A program made the position numbers and the translations under genes. Shown here piece by piece: positions 13,580-20,640 of a stretch of 20,640 nucleotides of DNA (its first letter is position 1; every line of letters begins with the position of its first letter). The notes beneath the pieces are model-generated. The model ran no database searches and was not told the origin of the DNA. It saw only the letters and a list, made by a program, of their open reading frames with translations. This stretch comes from Candidatus Krumholzibacteriia bacterium (GTDB lineage Bacteria > Krumholzibacteriota > Krumholzibacteriia > LZORAL124-64-63): the NCBI GenBank assembly GCA_014859985.1, contig JACZKN010000136.1, positions 1 to 20,640 of the forward strand, read 5' to 3'.

Positions 13580-14452
13580 ATGGCCTCAGGCGCGCGCAAG
13601 TGGCTCGTCGGCTGCGGCATCGGCTGCGGTTTCATGATCCTGGCGGCGGGCGGTCTCGGCACCTGCGGGTACGTCGGGGTGCAGAAGATCAAGGACCGGG
13701 CCGAGCGCCTGGAACGGGGCTACGAGGCCCTGGAGGCCGAGTACGGCCGACCCGAGGATTACGTGCCCCCGGCCGACGGCGTGGTGGCGGTCGGGCGGAT
13801 GGAGGCCTTCCTGGCGGTGCGCACCGCCCTGGCCCCGTCCCGGGACGAGCTGGCCGGCGTGCTCGTCGAGCTGGACAGCGGCACCGCGGGGGTGGGCGGC
13901 GTGCTGAAGAAGATCGGCGCGGGCGTGTCCATCGTGCCCCGCCTGTTCGACTTCATCGACGAACGCAACGCGGCGCTCACGGCCGAAGGCATGGGCGTGG
14001 GCGAGTACCTCTACATCTACGGGCTGGCCTACTACGCCTGGCTGGGCAAGGACCCGGCCGACGGCCCGTCGTTCACCATCGGCGACCACGAGCAGGACAG
14101 CGACGGGGACGGCGTCTCCTTCCGCTGGGGCGGCGACAAGGGCGGCAGCGACGACCCCGAGGAGGTCCGCCGGGAGCGCACCCGCCAGATCCGCCGCTAC
14201 CTGAACCGCATCCAGGTGCGCATGCTGGCCAACCAGCTGGACGAGGCGCGGTCCCGCGCGCTGGACGAGGCCTCGCTGGCGCTCCTGGAAGCCGAGCGTG
14301 CCGCCATGGACGCGGATGCGGCGCGCCTGCTTTGGCAGGATGGGCCGCCCGCGGCGGTCAGCGCCGGGCTCGAGCCGTTCCGGGGGCGGCTGGAGGAGGC
14401 CTATTCGCCGGTGATGAACGTGGTGGAGGTGGGGCTGGTCGAGCATGACTGA
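13580..14452 (+). CDS. Membrane-anchored protein of unknown function
   Basis: I recognise no family in this 290-residue protein. One N-terminal transmembrane segment rich in Gly and Cys (about 8-33, with CGIGCG and TCGYVG) is followed by a charged, probably helical stretch (35-57) and an extra-cytoplasmic domain. Residues 173-178 (DSDGDG) form a D-x-D-x-D-G calcium-loop-like motif. The C-terminal third is highly charged and helical (RRERTRQIRRYLNRIQVRML; ARSRALDEASLALLEAER). GAGGAAG precedes the ATG at 13580. The stop overlaps the start of the metalloprotease gene by 8 nt, so the two are probably translationally coupled and may act together. Confidence 0.75.
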   Translation: MASGARKWLVGCGIGCGFMILAAGGLGTCGYVGVQKIKDRAERLERGYEALEAEYGRPEDYVPPADGVVAVGRMEAFLAVRTALAPSRDELAGVLVELDSGTAGVGGVLKKIGAGVSIVPRLFDFIDERNAALTAEGMGVGEYLYIYGLAYYAWLGKDPADGPSFTIGDHEQDSDGDGVSFRWGGDKGGSDDPEEVRRERTRQIRRYLNRIQVRMLANQLDEARSRALDEASLALLEAERAAMDADAARLLWQDGPPAAVSAGLEPFRGRLEEAYSPVMNVVEVGLVEHD

Positions 14453-15962
14453 CGGATGGCGCGGGCCTGTGGCCATCTTCGTGGTCCTGGCGCTGGCCGC
14501 CGCCGCGGCCCGGGCCGCGGACGTTGCGGACCGGGCAGCCGAACCAGGCGCCCGGATCGTCGTCGGCTACCTGGACGCCCTGCGGGCCGGCGATTGGGCC
14601 GGCGCGCGGACGTTCTGGCGCCCGGTCGACCTGGAGCGCGCCGCGCGCCTGGGGATCCGCTACCGGGACCTGCCCTTGAAGGTCGACGGCTACTCGGGGT
14701 TGGGGGGAGTGTTGCCCCCCGCCGGAAACATGTACACCGCGGTTGCGTCCGCCGACGGCGCTTGGCAGTTGGCCTCACCGGTGGGCCTGGCCCTCGAGGA
14801 TTGCGCCGCCCGGGAAGGCGCCGTCGCCACGGGACGGTATGTCCGGGCGGTGACCGGCCCGGGCCAGAGTGGTCGCGAGCCGGCCCTGGCGGCCCTCGAC
14901 TCCTTCGCGGCCGATGTCCTGGAGCGCCTGCGCGTGCCCGAACCGCGCCGCCGCCGGCTCGAGCACGCGAAGATAGACTACCTCTTCGTAACGCCGGAAC
15001 TGGTGGAGCAGCTGGCCGGAGCGCCCACGGTGGGCGTGGCCAACCTGCAGCTGGACGTGGTCGTCACCCACCACCCCTGCCACCTGCATGAGCTGGCTCA
15101 CATCCTCGTGAATTACTGGCTGGAGGACCTGCCGCTCTACACCCTGCCCGTCCTGCAGGAGGGCGTGGCGGTGCACCTGGGCGGGAGATGGGGGCGCGGG
15201 CCGGGCTTCCTCGCCCCGGTGGGGCAGTACTTCCTCGAAACGGGGTTCGTCGCGGCAGCCGATCTCCTGGCGCGGAGCGATTTCCACGCCCAGGGTGCCG
15301 ACCTCGCCTATCCGGCTGCCGGCGTGGTGGCCGGCTGGGTGCTCGATGGGGTCGGGCCTGCGGCCTTGGCCGGGGTCTACCGGCAGCTGTCCGGAACGGC
15401 GGCCGCGGTGGACGCCCTGACGACTGAGCGCGCGGCGGCCGCCCTGGCCCAGGCCCTCGCCGTGGCGGACACCACGGCGGCCGGGTTCGGCGCCGCCCTG
15501 GCCGCATACCTGGACGGCTTGCCTGGCAATCCGTTGCGCCCTGCCTGGGCGGTCCCGGCGAGCCCGGCCTTGCGGCACCTTGCGGCCGACGGCCTGGACC
15601 TGGACTTGTGGCGGGAGGACGGCCACTGGCTCGTGGCGGTCACGGCACCGAAGGGGCGCGAACCCGTGGGGTCGCTCGTGGTACCGGGCGGCGCGGCGGC
15701 GCCGAGCGGCCTTTTCGCCGAGCACTTCCCCGACGACCCGGGACCGACCGCGGCCGCGGCTTTGCGCTTCTCGCCCGCCGAGGCCGGCTGGTACGACTAC
15801 GGCCGGGACATGCTGCTGGCCAAGCACATCGCCTCGTTCTGGCCCGAACCGCCCTGCTACGACCCCCGGACGCGCACGCTGCAGCTCGTGTGGCCGGATT
15901 CGCTGGTGGCGTGGGACCTCGCCGGCGGACCCCTCGAGCTGCGGCCGGCGGGCGACCGCTGA
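14445..15962 (+). CDS. Secreted gluzincin-like metalloprotease (putative)
   Basis: The protein has 505 residues. A signal peptide (about 1-24, ending AAARA) precedes an N-terminal region with no known domain. The key segment is HLHELAHILVNYW, then LPVLQEGVAVHLGG: H215-E216-x2-H219 with E239 nineteen residues further on. That is the HExxH plus E layout of gluzincin peptidases, resembling peptidase MA-like proteins, with E239 in the usual EG-x-A context. H215 and H219 plus E239 would bind zinc and E216 would activate water. The substrate is unknown. The C-terminal region (about 400-505) looks beta-rich. The ATG lies in the end of the upstream gene (ATGACTGA). A surface-bound, inactive homologue cannot be excluded. 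Confidence 0.65.
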   Translation: MTDGWRGPVAIFVVLALAAAAARAADVADRAAEPGARIVVGYLDALRAGDWAGARTFWRPVDLERAARLGIRYRDLPLKVDGYSGLGGVLPPAGNMYTAVASADGAWQLASPVGLALEDCAAREGAVATGRYVRAVTGPGQSGREPALAALDSFAADVLERLRVPEPRRRRLEHAKIDYLFVTPELVEQLAGAPTVGVANLQLDVVVTHHPCHLHELAHILVNYWLEDLPLYTLPVLQEGVAVHLGGRWGRGPGFLAPVGQYFLETGFVAAADLLARSDFHAQGADLAYPAAGVVAGWVLDGVGPAALAGVYRQLSGTAAAVDALTTERAAAALAQALAVADTTAAGFGAALAAYLDGLPGNPLRPAWAVPASPALRHLAADGLDLDLWREDGHWLVAVTAPKGREPVGSLVVPGGAAAPSGLFAEHFPDDPGPTAAAALRFSPAEAGWYDYGRDMLLAKHIASFWPEPPCYDPRTRTLQLVWPDSLVAWDLAGGPLELRPAGDR

Positions 15963-16024
15963 GCGGCATCGCTATCCTGGCAGGGACACGCCCCGCACCG
16001 CGAACCCGAGCCAGGAGCGCGACG

Positions 16025-17221
16025 ATGCACCCGACCCGTCTGCTGCCGCCGATCGTCCTCGTCGCCGCCTTCGGCTGTGCCTCGGACGACTCGTCCTCGG
16101 CCCCGCCGCCCCCGGACGACAGCGTCCTGGGCGTCGAGGTGGTGCTTTCGGGCCTGGCCAGCCCCCTGCGCCTGGACGCGCCCCGCGGCGACCCGCGCCT
16201 GTTCGTCGTGGAGCAGGGCGGCCTGATCCGCGTCTTCGACCGGGACGGCACCGACCGGGGCGTCTTCCTGGACCTGACCGCCGCCACCCTGGCCGGCGGC
16301 GAACGCGGCCTGTTGGGCCTGGCCTTCGCCCCGGACTACGCCTCCAGCGGCCGCTTCTACGTCAACTACACCGACCGGTCCGGCGACACCCGCATCGTGC
16401 GCTTCGTCGTCAGCACGGCCGACCCCGACCGGGCCGACCCCGCGAGCGCCGAGGAGATCCTCGGCATCGACCAGCCCTACGGCAACCACAACGGCGGCAT
16501 GCTGGCCTTCGGGCCGGACGGGATGCTGTACGTGGGGATGGGCGACGGCGGTTCCGGAGGCGACCCCCAGAACCGGGCCCAGGACCTGTCCAGCCTGCTG
16601 GGCAAGCTGCTGCGCCTGGACGTCTCGGGCGCCACGGGCTATGCCGTGCCCGCGGACAACCCCTTCGTTGGCGGAAGCCCCCGCGGCGAGATCTGGGCGC
16701 TGGGCCTGCGCAACCCCTGGGTCTTCTCCTTCGACCGGACGACCGGCGACCTGTGGATCGCCGACGTGGGGCAGGGGGAGCTGGAGGAGATCGACTTCGC
16801 GCCCGCGGACGACCCGGGCGGCCGCAACTACGGCTGGCGGCTGATGGAAGGGACGGCCTGCTACAATCCGAGCTCGGGCTGCGAGCCCGACACCCTCGTG
16901 CTGCCCGTGCACGAGTACGGCCACGGCGGCACGCCCTTCCGCTGTTCCGTCTCGGGCGGCTACGTGTACCGGGGGACGGACGCGCCGCAGTTGGAGGGCC
17001 GCTACCTCTTCGCCGACTACTGCAGCGGGCAGATCTGGGCCCTGGACCCGGCACCGGCGGGCACGCCGCCGGCGGTCGCGGAGGTGACCGGCCTGCTGCA
17101 GCCCCCGGGCGGGTGGCAGGCCATCGCCGGCTTCGGTCAGGATGCGGCCGGGGAGCTCTACGTGCTGGACATCGGGGCGGGCGTCGTGGCGCGCATCGTG
17201 GCCCGCGCCGCCGGCGACTGA
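16025..17221 (+). CDS. PQQ-dependent sugar dehydrogenase-like lipoprotein (GSDH family)
   Basis: The protein has 398 residues. The N-terminus (MHPTRLLPPIVLVAAFGC) ends in a lipobox with Cys18, followed by a Ser/Pro/Asp-rich linker. The rest is a six-bladed beta-propeller of the glucose/sorbosone dehydrogenase family: GERGLLGLAFAPDY, YGNHNGGMLAFGPDGMLYVG, MGDGGSGGDPQN, GLRNPWVFSFD and GRNYGWRLMEG. H155 in GNHNGG matches the catalytic histidine of soluble glucose dehydrogenase. Such enzymes oxidise aldoses with PQQ and calcium, though many relatives have unknown substrates or may not use PQQ. AGGAG lies before the ATG. It follows the metalloprotease gene after 62 nt and is tightly linked to the next gene. 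Confidence 0.88.
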   Translation: MHPTRLLPPIVLVAAFGCASDDSSSAPPPPDDSVLGVEVVLSGLASPLRLDAPRGDPRLFVVEQGGLIRVFDRDGTDRGVFLDLTAATLAGGERGLLGLAFAPDYASSGRFYVNYTDRSGDTRIVRFVVSTADPDRADPASAEEILGIDQPYGNHNGGMLAFGPDGMLYVGMGDGGSGGDPQNRAQDLSSLLGKLLRLDVSGATGYAVPADNPFVGGSPRGEIWALGLRNPWVFSFDRTTGDLWIADVGQGELEEIDFAPADDPGGRNYGWRLMEGTACYNPSSGCEPDTLVLPVHEYGHGGTPFRCSVSGGYVYRGTDAPQLEGRYLFADYCSGQIWALDPAPAGTPPAVAEVTGLLQPPGGWQAIAGFGQDAAGELYVLDIGAGVVARIVARAAGD

Positions 17222-17232
17222 AGGAGGACGAC

Positions 17233-18204
17233 GTGAACATCGCCTTGAGCAGGGCCGCCATCGTCGGCGCCACCGGACCGACCGGACGCCACCTGGCCCG
17301 CGAACTGCAGCAGCGGGGCGTCGCAGTGCGCGCCGTGTCCCGCGCCACGGCGAACCTGGACCGCTGCTTCCCCGACCCGGCCGTCGAGTGCGTCGCCGCC
17401 GACGCCCTGGACGCGGCCGCCGTGGCCCGCGCCGTCGCCGGCTGCGACCTGGTGGTCGACTGCATCGGCCTGCCGCCGGACCGCATGGCCGACCACGCGG
17501 CCACCGCGCGCATCGTCGCCGCCGCGGCGCAGGAGACGGGAGCGCGCCTGCTGCAGGTCTCCAGCTGGTGGGGGTTCATGCCGGTGCGGCGCCTGCCGCT
17601 GAACGAGAGCCATCCCCGCGCGGGTGGCAACACCTACGCCCGGGCCCGGCGGGCCGCCGAGGACGTGATGCTGGCGGCCGGGGCGGCGGTGATCCACCTG
17701 CCGGACTTCTTCGGGCCCCACGTCCACACCAGCACCCTGCAGATGCCCCTGCGCGAGGCCGCGGCGGGCAAGACGATGAACTGGATCGGCGCGGCGGACA
17801 CGGAGCGCGAGTACGCCTTCGTCCCGGACGCGATGGCCATGGCGGCGGACCTGGCCCTGCGCGCCGAGGCCTACGGGCGCTCGTGGGTCTTCCCCGGCTC
17901 GGGGCCCCTGGACGCGCGGCGCGCGGCGGAGATCGCCTCGGCCCACCTGGACCGCCGGGTCAAGGTGCGCACGGCGCCCCGCTGGCTGCTGCGGGCGCTG
18001 GGCCTGGTGTCGGCGGACCTGCGGGCCTTCGCGCCCGTCCTGGACGACTACCTGCAGCCGATCCGCTACGACGCCGGCCGCCTGGCCGAGCTCCTGGGCC
18101 CCCTGCGCACGACGCCCTACGCGGAGGCGATCCCGGCCACCCTCGGCGGCCTTCAGGCCGGGCGCGGTGGTCAGAACGCGACGGCGACCGACCCGACGGC
18201 GTAG
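17233..18204 (+). CDS. NmrA/SDR-like NAD(P)-binding protein
   Basis: The protein has 323 residues. The Rossmann motif is VGATGPTGRH (G12, G15, G18), followed by an acidic patch (AADALDAAAVARAV) and LLQVSSWWGF. The catalytic-pair position reads TYARARRAAE: Tyr is kept but the lysine of YxxxK is Arg, so a standard SDR reaction is doubtful. NmrA-like proteins often sense redox state or act on unusual substrates. I chose GTG 17233 because AAGGAGG sits 5 nt before it and overlaps the previous stop; only 11 nt separate the genes, so they form an operon. The 3' end overlaps the convergent barrel gene by 34 nt. Confidence 0.82.
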   Translation: MNIALSRAAIVGATGPTGRHLARELQQRGVAVRAVSRATANLDRCFPDPAVECVAADALDAAAVARAVAGCDLVVDCIGLPPDRMADHAATARIVAAAAQETGARLLQVSSWWGFMPVRRLPLNESHPRAGGNTYARARRAAEDVMLAAGAAVIHLPDFFGPHVHTSTLQMPLREAAAGKTMNWIGAADTEREYAFVPDAMAMAADLALRAEAYGRSWVFPGSGPLDARRAAEIASAHLDRRVKVRTAPRWLLRALGLVSADLRAFAPVLDDYLQPIRYDAGRLAELLGPLRTTPYAEAIPATLGGLQAGRGGQNATATDPTA

Positions 18205-18941
18205 TGCAGCCAGGCGAAAGCGTAGACCGCGTCCACGTCGGCACCGCCCTCGACGGTGCGGTAGCCGGCGGCCAGGCTCCAGCGGTCGTCCACGTGGTAC
18301 CGCAGCTTCAGGGCCGCATCCTCGGCCCGGCCGGGTCCGCCGGCCAGGGCGTCCACGTCCAGTTCCAGGGCCCACCGCGGCGAGAGCCGCCAGGTGCCGG
18401 CCACGTGCAGCAGCGGCACGAAGCCCACGTCGGTCTTCTCGGCGGCGACGCCCGCCTGTTCCAGGCGGATCTTGGCGTCGCGGACCTTGGCGGTCAAGCC
18501 CACCCACCAGGTCCAGCGTTCGCCGGCGTGGAACAGGTAACGATAGCTCAGGCGCCAGGAATTGAACTTGTAGGTGGCGTCGGTGGGCTCGCCCGCGGCG
18601 AAACCGGCGCCGGCGAACTCCACCGGCCCATCCAGCGTGCCGGTTCCGGTGACGGTCAGGGGCGCCGCCAGCGCGCGCAGGCCGTGCTTCCGGTCGATGT
18701 TCCAGGTGACGTAGAGGCGGCCCGCCTCCCAGGGTCCCTGGCCGATCACGTCCACCAGGGAGACGCGGGTGCCGCTCGCGTCGTTGGGTACCTGCGCGTC
18801 GTTGCGGGTCTGCCAGACCGGGCCGCCCTCGAGTTCGAACCGGATCCGCGGCGCCTCGGTCTCGGCACCGTGGACCGGGACCGCCGGGCCGAGCAGCCCC
18901 AGCAGCGCGACGATGATTCCTCCGCAGACGTATCCGCCCAT
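18171..18941 (-). CDS. Putative outer-membrane beta-barrel protein
   Basis: The protein has 256 residues. A signal peptide (about 1-29, with GGIIVALLGLLGPAVPVHGA) precedes strands such as YKFNSWRLSYRYLFHAG and WTWWVGLTAKVRDAKIRLEQ. The C-terminal strand ends in VAVAF, the aromatic end needed for barrel assembly. The pattern suggests a 10-12-strand barrel; I do not recognise the family. A longer frame to 19190 exists, but ATG 18941 is preferred: AAGGGG lies just before it and the signal peptide follows directly. It shares 34 nt with the end of the convergent 17233 gene and is divergent from the 19175 gene. Confidence 0.75.
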   Translation of the reverse strand: MGGYVCGGIIVALLGLLGPAVPVHGAETEAPRIRFELEGGPVWQTRNDAQVPNDASGTRVSLVDVIGQGPWEAGRLYVTWNIDRKHGLRALAAPLTVTGTGTLDGPVEFAGAGFAAGEPTDATYKFNSWRLSYRYLFHAGERWTWWVGLTAKVRDAKIRLEQAGVAAEKTDVGFVPLLHVAGTWRLSPRWALELDVDALAGGPGRAEDAALKLRYHVDDRWSLAAGYRTVEGGADVDAVYAFAWLHYAVGSVAVAF

Positions 18942-18977
18942 GCCCGCCCCTTCCGTTGGTCGTTCCGCGACGCGTCC

Positions 18978-19006
18978 AGCATACGCCAACCGGAAGCCGG
19001 CGACCA
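18978..19006 (-). promoter_or_regulatory. Candidate promoter of the 18171-18941 gene
   Basis: On the minus strand TGGTCG (19001-19006) is followed after 17 nt by TATGCT (18978-18983, four of six consensus bases). The -35 is weak (three of six). The predicted leader is about 30 nt. Confidence 0.35.
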
Positions 19007-19048
19007 CCGGCGCGACGTGCGGCTCCGTGTAGGCCGGTGTGTCGGGCG

Positions 19049-19077
19049 TTGGCGGCACCGGACCTCGTGCCATTAAT
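19049..19077 (+). promoter_or_regulatory. Candidate promoter of the 19175-19660 gene
   Basis: TTGGCG (19049-19054, four of six) is followed after 17 nt by ATTAAT (19072-19077, four of six), in a rare AT-rich patch. The leader would be about 90 nt. Confidence 0.45.
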
Positions 19078-19174
19078 ATGTGCGGGGCAACTGCGGCAGC
19101 CGCAGCAGCCATCGAGAGTCCCGGGCCCGTCCCGCCACGGGGCCCCTGACCAACCGGACGAAGGAGCAGCCAAC

Positions 19175-19660
19175 ATGCGTCATTCCGCACGGATCGTCTG
19201 CGCCCTGCTGATCGCCACCGCGGGCCTTGGGGCCGGCGCCGCCCAGGCCGCCGGCTGGGGTCCCCGCGTCGGCGCCACCATCGACCCCGACCAGATCCAC
19301 GTGGGGCTGCACGCGGACTTCGGCGACGTCATCGCCGAGCGCGTGCGCTTCCTGCCCAACTTCGAGCTCGGCCTCGGGGACGACCTGACGGTGGCGGCCC
19401 TGAACTTCGAGGCTGCGTACCGCTTCCGGGAGAATTGGGACACCTGGTCCCCGTACGCGGGCGGCGGCCTGGGCCTGAACTGGTACTCCTGGGACAACGA
19501 CTTTCCCGGTCATGACGATTCGGACATGCAAGTGGGGTTGAACCTGCTGGGCGGCATCGAGAAGGGGATCGGGAGCGGCAACCGGTTCTTCCTCGAGCTG
19601 AAGCTGGGCCTGGCGGACAGCCCGGACATGAAGGTCACCGTCGGCTGGACCTTCTACTAG
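19175..19660 (+). CDS. Small outer-membrane beta-barrel protein (OmpA/OmpX-like size)
   Basis: The protein has 161 residues. A signal peptide (1-25, ending AAQA) is followed by about 136 residues of alternating strands: IHVGLHADFG, VRFLPNFELGLG, VAALNFEAAYRF, YAGGGLGLNWYSW, MQVGLNLLGG, NRFFLELKLG, and a last strand MKVTVGWTFY with aromatic end. The size fits an eight-stranded barrel. Homologues of this pattern are annotated only as outer-membrane beta-barrel proteins; a function cannot be assigned. AAGGAG lies 9 nt before the ATG at 19175. The stop lies 7 nt from the end of the convergent methyltransferase gene, with no terminator between them. Confidence 0.78.
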   Translation: MRHSARIVCALLIATAGLGAGAAQAAGWGPRVGATIDPDQIHVGLHADFGDVIAERVRFLPNFELGLGDDLTVAALNFEAAYRFRENWDTWSPYAGGGLGLNWYSWDNDFPGHDDSDMQVGLNLLGGIEKGIGSGNRFFLELKLGLADSPDMKVTVGWTFY

Positions 19661-19667
19661 GCCGGGT

Positions 19668-20640
19668 TCACCGCACGGGCCCCCGGCACGCGAAGGTGCG
19701 CACGTGGGGCTCACGTCCCGGCAGCCCGGGAAAGTCCAGGGGCGGAGGCAACTCCTGGACCGAACCGAAGCATGCTTCGAGTTGGGCGCGGTAGCGGGCG
19801 TGGTCGCCGCCCCGGTGGTTGTTGGCGAACACCGCCGTGCCGTCCGGCGCCAGCAGGCCGGCCACCGCCGCCGCCAGCTGTGGCCATTGCTCCTGCACCG
19901 CGAACGCGCCACCGTCCCCGGCCGACGCGAACACCGGCGGATCGCAGACCACCAGGTCCAGTGGACGGTGCTCGGCGGGCCGTTCGCGGCGCCGTCGTTC
20001 CTGACGGTCCAGCCAGCGCCGGACGTCCTGGCGGATGAACTTGCCGCGGCCGGTCTCCGTCAGGCCGTTCAGCGCGAAATTCGTCATGCCCGTCTCGAGG
20101 CAGGCCTTGGCCGTGTCCACCGAGAACACCACCTCGCAGCCGGCCGCGGCCGCCACCACCGCGAACGAGCAGGTGAAGGCGAACAGGTTGGCCATGCGCG
20201 CGCCCGGCGCGAGCAGGGCCACGCGGCGGCGGGTGTCCCGCTGGTCGAGGAACAGGCCGGCGTGCTGGGTGCGGGTCAGGTTCACCTCGTAGCGCAGGCC
20301 GTGCTCGGCCACGGCGAAGGCGTCCGGCGGCGGTTCGCCCACCAGGCGCGTCTCGGTGACCAGCCCGTGCCGGTGCGGGTTGCGGCGGTGCAGGCGCAGG
20401 ACCGCGCCGCGGCAACCCAGGCGGGCGGCCAGGTCGTCCAGCACCGGGCGCAGGGCGGCCGCGGCCGCCTCCGGTTCGCTGTCCTCGGCGAACCAGGCGG
20501 CGGCCAGCCACGGTCCGCAGACATCCACGGCGGCCGGCAGTCCGGCGATCTCGTCGCGGTGCACGCAGCGCCAGGCCTCGGCGACCTGGCCGGGCCAGGC
20601 GCCGCGGCGCTCCAGGGCGGCGCACAGGGCCAGCCGGGCC
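19668..20640 (-). CDS. RlmI-like class I SAM-dependent methyltransferase (partial)
   Basis: The frame is open to the right edge of the window, and the bases beyond the GTG at 20564 encode AWRCVHRDEIAGLPAAVDV, which matches the VH-x-E-x-x-GLP segment before the catalytic domain in RlmI-like enzymes. The real start is therefore outside the window and about 324 residues are visible. GLFLDQRDTRR leads into the SAM-binding motif NLFAFTCSFAV (near 20189-20160), an acidic residue in VVFSVD, and the DPPVF motif (near 19943), as in DPP-x-F rRNA methyltransferases. The family methylates cytosine in rRNA; RlmI makes m5C1962 in 23S rRNA. The N-terminal PUA domain, if any, is off the window, and the exact target is uncertain. 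Confidence 0.8.
   Translation of the reverse strand, partial: ARLALCAALERRGAWPGQVAEAWRCVHRDEIAGLPAAVDVCGPWLAAAWFAEDSEPEAAAAALRPVLDDLAARLGCRGAVLRLHRRNPHRHGLVTETRLVGEPPPDAFAVAEHGLRYEVNLTRTQHAGLFLDQRDTRRRVALLAPGARMANLFAFTCSFAVVAAAAGCEVVFSVDTAKACLETGMTNFALNGLTETGRGKFIRQDVRRWLDRQERRRRERPAEHRPLDLVVCDPPVFASAGDGGAFAVQEQWPQLAAAVAGLLAPDGTAVFANNHRGGDHARYRAQLEACFGSVQELPPPLDFPGLPGREPHVRTFACRGPVR

Noticed and set aside
17158..19176. 672-codon minus-strand frame across the SDR-like and barrel genes
   Set aside because: It covers two supported genes in other frames and shows only biased, repetitive residues.
18942..19190. N-terminal extension of the 18171-18941 barrel protein to 19190
   Set aside because: It would bury the signal peptide 83 residues into the protein and run through the divergent promoter region; ATG 18941 has AAGGGG and an immediate signal peptide.
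1..20640. Mobile elements, CRISPR arrays, toxin-antitoxin or defence genes
   Set aside because: No transposase, integrase, phage, repeat-spacer or known defence signature was seen in any supported gene; the long inverted repeats do not flank a transposase-like gene.

Overview
This is a 20.6-kb stretch of very GC-rich DNA (about 70% by eye, not counted). It comes from a Gram-negative bacterium: there are lipoprotein signal peptides, several secreted outer-membrane beta-barrels ending in aromatic residues, and Shine-Dalgarno sites before nearly every gene. It is densely coded chromosomal DNA with no transposase, integrase, phage gene, CRISPR array or RNA gene that I could recognise. The gene mix (GH38 enzyme, META and SIMPL proteins, PerR with a peroxiredoxin, sigma factor with DUF4097, EttA, a soluble-glucose-dehydrogenase-type lipoprotein, many barrels) would suit an uncultivated high-GC FCB-like lineage such as Krumholzibacteriota or Eisenbacteria. 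That placement is only a guess.

Layout. 1-714 (+): C-terminal end of a GH38-type alpha-mannosidase, cut by the window. 807-2844 (-): a likely operon of a YeeZ-like SDR protein, a META-domain lipoprotein and a SIMPL-domain membrane protein. 2948-4109 (-): PerR followed by a 2-Cys peroxiredoxin, driven by a promoter that carries a perfect 7-1-7 palindrome between -35 and -10. 4321-6313 (+): ECF sigma factor, single-span putative anti-sigma factor and exported DUF4097 protein. 6445-8982 (-): two outer-membrane barrel proteins, each with its own leader and candidate operator. 9592-11421 (+): exported M14-family zinc carboxypeptidase. 11692-13371 (-): EttA, an ABC-F translation factor. 13580-18204 (+): a likely operon of an unknown membrane-anchored protein, a secreted gluzincin-like metalloprotease overlapping it by 8 nt, a PQQ-type sugar dehydrogenase-like lipoprotein and an NmrA/SDR-like protein. 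18171-18941 (-) and 19175-19660 (+): two divergent outer-membrane proteins. 19668-20640 (-): an RlmI-like SAM methyltransferase whose N-terminus lies outside the window.

Much of the window deals with the cell envelope and oxidative stress. PerR and the peroxiredoxin form a classical peroxide-response unit, and a partial copy of its operator lies upstream of one barrel gene. The sigma/anti-sigma/DUF4097 block looks like an autoregulated envelope-stress module. Convergent gene ends are marked by unusually long, perfect, GC-rich inverted repeats without U-tracts. The least explained items are the coupled membrane-protein/metalloprotease pair at 13580-15962, the paired 30- and 32-bp inverted repeats at 11403-11678, and the 8-2-8 palindrome at 9289-9306. 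I found no clear novel defence or mobile system.
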